From positions 5,721 through 17,131 of the forward strand of contig PMOP01000388.1 of NCBI GenBank assembly GCA_003161495.1: DNA of 11,411 nucleotides. The letters run 5' to 3'. Shown one piece after another: positions 6,535 to 11,411 of the stretch (position 1 is the stretch's first letter; the number at the start of each line of letters is the position of its first letter). The position numbers were made by a program, and so were the translations under genes. The DNA is from Acidobacteriota bacterium. Its GTDB lineage: Bacteria > Acidobacteriota > Terriglobia > Acidiferrales > UBA7541. The notes under the pieces were generated by a model. It made no database searches and was not told the origin of the DNA. It was given only the letters and a program-made list of their open reading frames with translations.

Positions 6535-6541
6535 TTTTTTT
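6496..6541 (+). terminator. Weak hairpin plus T-tract after the antiterminator gene (possible terminator or pause site)
   Basis: TCGAT (6496-6500) pairs with ATCGA (6520-6524) and GTCA (6505-6508) with TGAC (6516-6519), with a 4-nt bulge and a 7-nt loop. A run of seven T follows at 6535-6541. The stem is AT-rich and its base lies 10 nt from the T run, so it is a poor intrinsic terminator. It could be a pause site in the path of the NusG-like protein. Confidence 0.25.
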
Positions 6542-6548
6542 CCTGGAC

Positions 6549-6560
6549 GCGTTGAAACGC
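6549..6560. repeat. Short inverted repeat before the export gene
   Basis: GCGTT-GA-AACGC has perfect 5-base arms with a 2-nt spacer. It lies in the 85-nt gap between the UpxY-like gene and the export gene. TTGAAA (6552-6557) inside it resembles a -35 element, but no good -10 follows. Possibly an operator, possibly chance. Confidence 0.2.
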
Positions 6561-6619
6561 ACACTGGCAGATCGGACCATCAACGGGCCTGGAGAAGCTT
6601 TACCGAAGGAGCGTCTGGA

Positions 6620-7366
6620 ATGAATTTTTGCAACCTGTGTCGAAAACTTCTGATGTTTAGCTTGGTCGCGCTTTCAGGTGCGATTCCCACTTCCGCACAG
6701 GTGACTTTACCGGCAGGCCCGGCGGGCACCGAACGAATTGACACCGGCAATTTCGCGCCAGAGACGACTTACGTTGAAAAAGGCCCCGCACTGCATAAAC
6801 GAAATACGCGATACACGATCCATCCCAGCGACACGCTCGAACTGATATTCCTGTTTACGCCGGAATTCAATCAAGTTGTAACCGTTCAACCGGACGGCTA
6901 CATCACGCTGCACGATGTGGGAGATCTTCCAGCGGGCGGAAAAACTCTTTCGGAACTTACTGCGCTCATCAAGAACGCTTACTCCACAATCCTGCATGAC
7001 CCGGTGATCTCCGTCGACCTCAAGGACTTCGAGAAGCCTTACTTCATCGTAGGCGGCCAGGTTGGAAAACCAGGAAAATTTGATTTGCGAGGAGACGTCA
7101 CCGTTACACAGGCGATTGCGCTTGCCGGGGGTTTTACCGACGCGTCCAAACATTCGCAAGTGCTCCTATTCCGGCGCGTATCGGATCAGTGGACCGAGGC
7201 CAGGATTATCAACGTAAAGAAAATGTTGAGTTCGCGCGATCTGCAGGAAGATCCGGAGCTGCGGCCGGGCGACATGCTGTTCATTCCCAAAAACGCGCTC
7301 TCCAAAATTAAACCGTTCCTGCCGACGACCTCCGCAGGGATTTATGCGAACCCGCCAATTTTTTAG
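6620..7366 (+). CDS. Wza-type polysaccharide export protein (Poly_export and SLBB domains)
   Basis: 248 residues. The ATG at 6620 has AAGGAG 8 nt upstream. Residues 1-26 are a Sec signal peptide (cleavage near TSA before Gln27); there is no lipobox cysteine, unlike classical Wza. Residues 62-135 are the Poly_export domain, with RYTIHPSDTLELIFL (64-78), VVTVQPDGYITLHDVGDL (86-103), LSELTALIKNAYS (110-122) and PVISVDL (128-134). One SLBB domain follows (140-190: PYFIVGGQVGKPGKFDLRG, TVTQAIALAGGFTD). The end has RPGDMLFIPK (215-224). It should form the periplasmic/outer-membrane conduit for exopolysaccharide and work with the Wzz protein encoded just downstream. At 248 residues it is shorter than Escherichia coli Wza (about 380), has one SLBB domain rather than two, and shows no obvious C-terminal membrane helix, so how it spans the outer membrane is unclear. 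Confidence 0.92.
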   Translation: MNFCNLCRKLLMFSLVALSGAIPTSAQVTLPAGPAGTERIDTGNFAPETTYVEKGPALHKRNTRYTIHPSDTLELIFLFTPEFNQVVTVQPDGYITLHDVGDLPAGGKTLSELTALIKNAYSTILHDPVISVDLKDFEKPYFIVGGQVGKPGKFDLRGDVTVTQAIALAGGFTDASKHSQVLLFRRVSDQWTEARIINVKKMLSSRDLQEDPELRPGDMLFIPKNALSKIKPFLPTTSAGIYANPPIF

Positions 7367-7402
7367 ATCTGCCAAGAATTGAGAGCGAGAATACGAATCG
7401 AT

Positions 7403-8947
7403 ATGAACGGACAAGAATATCCATTTGGCGTCAACGGCCCGCAGCGGTTGCCCACGCTCCGGGACATCGCAACGCCGCTGTTCCGCCACCCTAAGCTCAT
7501 CCTCGTGACTTTTTTAATCATAGTTCTGGGCGCGATTCTCGGAATCGTTTTACCTCCCAAAGATTACGAGGCGAAAATGAAAATCCTGGTCAAGCGCGAG
7601 CGCGTCGATGCGGCTGTCTCGCCGGGCCGTGACGCGGCGATGACAATGCCCGGAGACGTCACCGAAGAAGAGCTCAACTCCGAAGTGGAACTTCTGCGGA
7701 GCCGCGACCTTCTCGAGAAGGTGGTCATCGCCTGCAATCTTCAAGAGTTGCTCTCCCGTCATTTTTGGAACCGCATCGTTCCCGTGAACGCAGGCGGCGA
7801 AAAGGGCTCGAGCCTGGACCGCGAGAAGAAAATCTCAAAGTCCGTACTGGCTCTTGAGGACAAATTACAAACGGAGCCTTTGAAAAAGACGGATTTAATT
7901 CAGGTGACCTACGATTCGCCGGACCCGCAACTTTCCGCGCGCGTTCTGCGAACACTCGGAAATTTCTATCTCGAAAAGACCGTGCAGATTCATCGTCCCC
8001 CGGGCGCGTTTGAATTTTTTCAGGGGGAAGCCCAACACTACGATCAGGAACTCCAGGCAGCCGAAGCGCAGCTGACAAAATTTGACCGCGAAAAAGGCGT
8101 GGCGGATCCGCAACTCGAAAAGCAGAACGTCCTGCAAAAACTTTCCGAGTTTGAAGCCACCTTCCAGGAAAGTCAGGTGGCCATTAAGGAAGCGGAGAAA
8201 CGAATGCAAGTGGTGGAGGAACAGCTCATGTTCACACCGCAACAAACGGTATTTCAAAGTCGCTCGTCGGAAAATCCGTTTCTCATGCAGCAACTCAAGA
8301 CCACGCTGCTTGATCTCGAACTGAAGCGCACCGGGCTGCTCGAGAAATTCGAGCCCGATTACCGGCCCCTTCAGGAAGTTCAAAAACAGATCGACCAGAC
8401 CATGGAGACGATCGCTGAAGAAAAGAATTCGCCGGATCGGGAAGAAACGATGGGTCGGGACCCATCCTTCGAGTGGCTGCAGACAGAATTTACTAAATCA
8501 AGCGCTGATCTCGCCAGCTTGCAGGCGCGCGCCGCCGAGACGCTGCATGTAATTCGGCGGTATCGCAACCAGCTTGGCGTGATCGATGGGAACGGCGCGG
8601 CGCAAAATGATTTTCTGCGCGAGGTCAAGGAAGCCGAAGGAAACGATGTTCTTTATAAACAGAAGCGCGAAGAGGCGCGCATTGCGGATGCTCTCGATCG
8701 CCAAAGGATTGTGAACGTGGCCATCGCTGAAGCGCCCACTGTGCCCGCGCTGCCCGCGCATCCTCACTGGGCTCTGACCTTGCTTCTCGGAATTTTGCTG
8801 GCGTGCTTTGTGAGTCCCGCAATCGCATTGGCCGTGGACTATTTCGATCCGTCGTTGCGGACTCCGGACGAGATTCGGGACGATCTGCAGATTCCAGTGC
8901 TCACGGCGCTGCCTAAAGAGAAAGGAAGAACAAGTTATGTTTCTTGA
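7403..8947 (+). CDS. Wzz/GNVR-type polysaccharide co-polymerase (chain-length regulator)
   Basis: 514 residues from the ATG at 7403. A TTG at 7379 is in frame but neither start has a clear ribosome binding site; I chose the ATG because the extra residues add nothing domain-like. The first membrane segment is about 31-50 (KLILVTFLIIVLGAILGIVL), the second about 456-481 (WALTLLLGILLACF, then AIALAVDYF). Between them is a large periplasmic domain with the Wzz opening (DYEAKMKILVKRERVD), NSEVELLRSRDLL, and a long coiled coil (roughly 215-430, rich in E, Q, K). After the second segment comes the usual cytoplasmic tail DPSLRTPDEIRDDLQIPVLTAL. There is no fused C-terminal tyrosine kinase; a separate CpsD-like protein is encoded two genes downstream. 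It controls polymerisation and export in the inner membrane together with the Wza-type protein. The stop overlaps the next gene by 11 nt, so translation is probably coupled. Confidence 0.92.
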   Translation: MNGQEYPFGVNGPQRLPTLRDIATPLFRHPKLILVTFLIIVLGAILGIVLPPKDYEAKMKILVKRERVDAAVSPGRDAAMTMPGDVTEEELNSEVELLRSRDLLEKVVIACNLQELLSRHFWNRIVPVNAGGEKGSSLDREKKISKSVLALEDKLQTEPLKKTDLIQVTYDSPDPQLSARVLRTLGNFYLEKTVQIHRPPGAFEFFQGEAQHYDQELQAAEAQLTKFDREKGVADPQLEKQNVLQKLSEFEATFQESQVAIKEAEKRMQVVEEQLMFTPQQTVFQSRSSENPFLMQQLKTTLLDLELKRTGLLEKFEPDYRPLQEVQKQIDQTMETIAEEKNSPDREETMGRDPSFEWLQTEFTKSSADLASLQARAAETLHVIRRYRNQLGVIDGNGAAQNDFLREVKEAEGNDVLYKQKREEARIADALDRQRIVNVAIAEAPTVPALPAHPHWALTLLLGILLACFVSPAIALAVDYFDPSLRTPDEIRDDLQIPVLTALPKEKGRTSYVS

Positions 8948-10352
8948 TTTTTACAAAATGAAGGACCAGCCGTTCGGCGTGACGCCGGACCTACGCTTTC
9001 TCTATCTTGGCCGGAGTCATCGAGAGGCTTTGGCGTCGCTGTATTACGCCGTGGAATCCGACCGCGGCTTTGTGGCCTTGATTGCGCCGCCTGGGCTGGG
9101 TAAAACGACGCTCGTCTTTCAGCTCCTCGAGAAACTTCAGCAGGGCTCGCGCACCGTGTTTCTGTTTCAAACGCAGTGCAACTCCAAGGAATTGATTCAT
9201 TACCTGCTGAACGCCCTGGGAGTCGATGGCGAAGGCATGGAACTGGTTTCCATGCACAACAAGTTGAATGAAATTCTGTGCCGCGAAATGCTGGCGGGCC
9301 GCCGCTTCGTCCTGGCGATTGATGAGGCGCAAAATCTGGATTGGGAGGTGCTCGAGACGATTCGCCTGCTTTCTAATTTTGAAACTTCCCGGGCCAAGCT
9401 GCTTCAAATTGTGCTGATCGGGCAGCCGCAACTGGCTCGCAAGCTGGCCAGCCCTGAACTCGAGCAGTTGCGGCAACGGATTTCCGTGTTTACCGGATTG
9501 GAGCCGTTCAGCCCCGATGACATTTCGAGCTATATCGCTCACCGCCTGCAGATTGCGGGTTACGAGGGAGCTGCGTTATTTACGCCTGGAGCGCTTCGGA
9601 TGGTCGCGGAACAATCGCAAGGAATTCCTCGGAAGATCAATGGCCTGTGCTTTAGCGCGCTTTCACTTGGCTGCGCCATGGGCCGCAGTCAAGTGGATGC
9701 CGCGATCATGGAAGAAGTCCTCGCGGACAGGGATGTGGAATCGTTGCAGCGAACAAGCACATCTCACGGCATGATTTCCGGCGCGGTGACGCCGCGGCCC
9801 GTACTTACCGTTTATCCCCCGCAGAAAAACTGGAGCGTTGGCCGGTGGTCGGTAGCGACGGCAAGCGCTTCAGCCTGCTTGGCTATCGTGGCCGGACTAT
9901 TCTTCTTATCTTCCAACCGCATCGAACGGTCGATCCAAAAGACCTCCCAAACCTGGGCATCCTTAAAAGACTCCGCGCCATTTGGACAAAGCTACACGGC
10001 GATGAAGCCGCCTTTAGTTTCGCAATCTTCGGTTCTGAATGATCCGGTAGCGGAAGTTCCCAAATCCGGCGCCGGGCAATTTTCCGCGCAAACCGAAGAC
10101 GCCGGAATCAATGCGGTCGTCGTGCAGCCGGGGGATACCATGCGTAAAATTATTCTGCGAACCCTGGGAGAGTATAACGGCGCGACCATCGCGCAGGTTC
10201 GCAAGCTCAATCCGGCGATTGCCAATCTTGACTTTCTCGCCCCCGGCGAGACCGTGCAGCTTCCATTATCTCTTACATTAAATACGCTTCCAGTACATAT
10301 AGATAAAACTGCGGCGGATGGGAGCGGCCGGGAAATGAGCCGCGGAGAATGA
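8937..10352 (+). CDS. ExeA-like AAA ATPase with membrane segment and LysM-like C-terminal domain
   Basis: 471 residues. The ATG at 8937 lies inside the end of the Wzz gene, with AAAGGAAG just upstream. Residues 1-270 are an ExeA/GspA-type AAA domain: FYKMKDQPFGVTPDLRFLYL (5-24), Walker A APPGLGKTT (50-58, with Ala in the first Gly position), Walker B FVLAIDEAQ (124-132), a sensor-like IVLIGQP (158-164), QRISVFTGLEPF (180-191) and GIPRKINGLC (229-238). A hydrophobic segment (about 305-326) places the rest outside the cytoplasm. Residues 394-443 look like a LysM domain: VVVQPGDTMRKIILRTLG, then VRKLNPAIANLDFLAPGETVQLP in two parts. ExeA family ATPases help assemble envelope machines through peptidoglycan, and a related subfamily (TIGR03015) occurs in exosortase-linked polysaccharide loci. 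A likely role is placing the export complex at the cell wall, using ATP. The stop overlaps the next start (ATGA). Confidence 0.9.
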   Translation: MFLDFYKMKDQPFGVTPDLRFLYLGRSHREALASLYYAVESDRGFVALIAPPGLGKTTLVFQLLEKLQQGSRTVFLFQTQCNSKELIHYLLNALGVDGEGMELVSMHNKLNEILCREMLAGRRFVLAIDEAQNLDWEVLETIRLLSNFETSRAKLLQIVLIGQPQLARKLASPELEQLRQRISVFTGLEPFSPDDISSYIAHRLQIAGYEGAALFTPGALRMVAEQSQGIPRKINGLCFSALSLGCAMGRSQVDAAIMEEVLADRDVESLQRTSTSHGMISGAVTPRPVLTVYPPQKNWSVGRWSVATASASACLAIVAGLFFLSSNRIERSIQKTSQTWASLKDSAPFGQSYTAMKPPLVSQSSVLNDPVAEVPKSGAGQFSAQTEDAGINAVVVQPGDTMRKIILRTLGEYNGATIAQVRKLNPAIANLDFLAPGETVQLPLSLTLNTLPVHIDKTAADGSGREMSRGE

Positions 10353-11086
10353 GCAGGCATTTTGAATTGCTGCAGCGGGTTGCCAAGGACGATCTTTTTA
10401 TTTTCCCCGGCGCGCCTGCTTCCCTGCCTGGGAGGGCGCCTTTCGCGGTTCCCGCGCGAAAAGCAACTCCGGATGTCGAAATCGCGAAACTCGTGCAGCG
10501 ATTATTCCCACAGGCCGGTGCGAACAGCGGGCCCAAAGTAGTTTCTTTTTCGGGAATGCGGCGCGAGGATCGCAGCAGCTGGATTTGCGCGCGCGCGGGA
10601 GAAGCTTTGGCCGAGCAGGCAGGCGGCTCAGTTTGCGTCGTGGACGCGAATGTTTGGTCGCCGCAATTGCATGTCCATTTGGCGGCCGGAAATCGGTTTG
10701 GCCTGGCGGAGGCCCTTACTACGAAAGGCCCCATTCGGAATTTTGCGGCGCCCGTTAGCGGAGCGAATCTCTGGCTGATCGCTTCGGGCAGGGGGAATCC
10801 GGGCATTTCCACTTTCACGGAGAGTTATCGAGAGCGGTTTGCCGAACTGCGCGACACTTTCGATTACATCCTCATCAGCGCGCCGGCGCTTAGTCGCGAG
10901 ACCGAGGCGATTTTTGTCGGGCAGCTGGCCGATGGAATCGTGCTGATCGTGGAAGCGAATCACACGAGGCGCGAGACGCTCCGGCGCGCGAAAGAACAAC
11001 TGGAAAACGCGCAGGTGCGTCTCCTCGGCGCGGTGCTGGACCAGCGAACGTTTCCCATACCCGAGAAGTTGTACCGCAGGCTTTAA
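10349..11086 (+). CDS. CpsD/BY-kinase-like protein with degenerate nucleotide-binding motifs (pseudokinase)
   Basis: 245 residues, start coupled to the previous gene by an ATGA overlap. The fold is that of the P-loop bacterial tyrosine kinases (CpsD/CapB/Wzc C-terminal domain, MinD-like): VEIAKLVQRLF (43-53), KVVSFSGM (63-70), SVCVVDANVWSPQLH (94-108), GLAEAL (118-123), NLWLIASG (140-147), FDYILISAPAL (171-181), ADGIVLIVEANHTRRETLRRAK (194-215, in outline), RLLGAVLDQR (224-233). The catalytic motifs are lost: Walker A GEGKST is REDRSS (72-77, Arg75 for Lys), Walker A' DxDxR is DANVW (99-103), and the Walker B Asp is Ser177. There is no C-terminal Tyr cluster. ATP hydrolysis and autophosphorylation are therefore unlikely. 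It may act as a structural or regulatory partner of the Wzz protein, which itself lacks a kinase domain. The family is clear; the loss of activity is inference. Confidence 0.88.
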   Translation: MSRHFELLQRVAKDDLFIFPGAPASLPGRAPFAVPARKATPDVEIAKLVQRLFPQAGANSGPKVVSFSGMRREDRSSWICARAGEALAEQAGGSVCVVDANVWSPQLHVHLAAGNRFGLAEALTTKGPIRNFAAPVSGANLWLIASGRGNPGISTFTESYRERFAELRDTFDYILISAPALSRETEAIFVGQLADGIVLIVEANHTRRETLRRAKEQLENAQVRLLGAVLDQRTFPIPEKLYRRL

Positions 11087-11125
11087 AGATCATCCTGTCA
11101 CGTAAGAATTGAAACGAAGCCGCAC

Positions 11126-11411
11126 ATGACAAATTTTCGCCGTCAAATTCTGGTCAAACTGTTCATGCTCCTGGACCCGGGCTTGCTCATTTTTTCCTAT
11201 CTGGTCGCGGCGATCCTGCTTTGGAATCTGACGGAGCCAACTTCCTTCGCTGCGTTTTTCTCGATCCGCGTGAAATTGTCGAACCTTTTGGTCTTCCTTG
11301 CGGTCTTCTATTTCTGGCATCTGATTTTTTATTTTTTTGGATTGTATGGATCCAGGCGGCTCGGGGATCGAAGAGAAGAGGCGATCATTGTCCTCAAGGC
11401 CACTTCGGCGG
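11126..11411 (+). CDS. Polyprenyl-phosphate sugar transferase, N-terminal part (leaves the window)
   Basis: 95 residues are visible from an ATG at 11126; the frame is open to the window edge. No strong ribosome binding site is seen (AAACGAAG about 7 nt upstream is the nearest purine run). The part visible has two hydrophobic segments (about residues 16-34 and 52-73), then the basic FGLYGSRRLGDRREEAI. This arrangement, with the FxGLYxSRR turn after the membrane helices, matches the N-terminal region of WcaJ/WbaP-type transferases that put the first sugar phosphate on undecaprenyl phosphate; the catalytic domain would lie beyond base 11411. It is 39 nt downstream of the CpsD-like gene and fits as the initiating enzyme of the exopolysaccharide. 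The call rests on the N-terminus and context only. Confidence 0.72.
   Translation, partial: MTNFRRQILVKLFMLLDPGLLIFSYLVAAILLWNLTEPTSFAAFFSIRVKLSNLLVFLAVFYFWHLIFYFFGLYGSRRLGDRREEAIIVLKATSA

Noticed and set aside
7895..8383. 162-residue minus-strand frame inside the Wzz gene
   Set aside because: It is the antisense of the coiled-coil region; the Leu/Phe-rich product results from the reverse complement of Glu/Gln/Lys codons.
1..11411. CRISPR arrays, tRNA or rRNA genes, insertion sequences, integrase or attachment sites
   Set aside because: No regularly spaced repeats, RNA gene patterns, transposase-like proteins or terminal inverted repeats were seen on either strand.

Overview
The window looks like chromosomal DNA of a soil-type Acidobacteriota (Acidobacteriia-like). 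The evidence is protein style only: a secreted family with a 'TPDGHPDFSG' N-terminus, a DUF6152 protein, NHL and YncE propellers with Sec signals, and an exopolysaccharide cluster whose PilZ, NusG-like, ExeA-like and CpsD-like proteins resemble acidobacterial versions as I remember them. No rRNA or other taxonomic marker is present.

Left part (1-3828, all on the minus strand): four exported proteins of unknown role. In transcription order they are a YncE-like beta-propeller (2815-3828), an NHL-type propeller (1462-2700), a DUF6152 protein (960-1361) and a large secreted protein that leaves the window at base 1. A good sigma70-type promoter (TTGACA, 17 nt, CAGAAT) lies between the NHL and DUF6152 genes, so the last two genes probably form their own unit. 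The longest stretch without a gene here is 3829-4098 (270 nt); I see nothing convincing in it beyond the ribosome binding site of the YncE gene.

Middle (4099-5538): a minus-strand NarL/FixJ-type regulator whose receiver domain has lost the phosphoacceptor Asp and the acidic pair, followed by a gene-free stretch of about 700 nt that holds a few dyad symmetries.

Right part (about 5488-11411, all on the plus strand): an exopolysaccharide export and assembly operon, divergent from the regulator. Order: PilZ (c-di-GMP sensor), UpxY/NusG-like antiterminator, Wza-type outer-membrane export protein (Poly_export plus SLBB), Wzz-type polysaccharide co-polymerase, an ExeA-like AAA ATPase with a membrane segment and a LysM-like C-terminus, a CpsD/BY-kinase-like protein with all three Walker motifs degraded, and the start of a polyprenyl-phosphate sugar transferase. 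Three of these junctions are tight (12-36 nt gap, 11-nt overlap, ATGA overlap).

Likely logic (inference): a non-canonical regulator and a c-di-GMP sensor control initiation or activity, the NusG-like protein keeps RNA polymerase processive through the long operon, and the Wza/Wzz/ATPase/pseudokinase set builds the trans-envelope export machine. The most notable points are the PilZ gene whose c-di-GMP-binding arginines are encoded upstream of its first canonical start codon, the degenerate receiver, and the pseudokinase.
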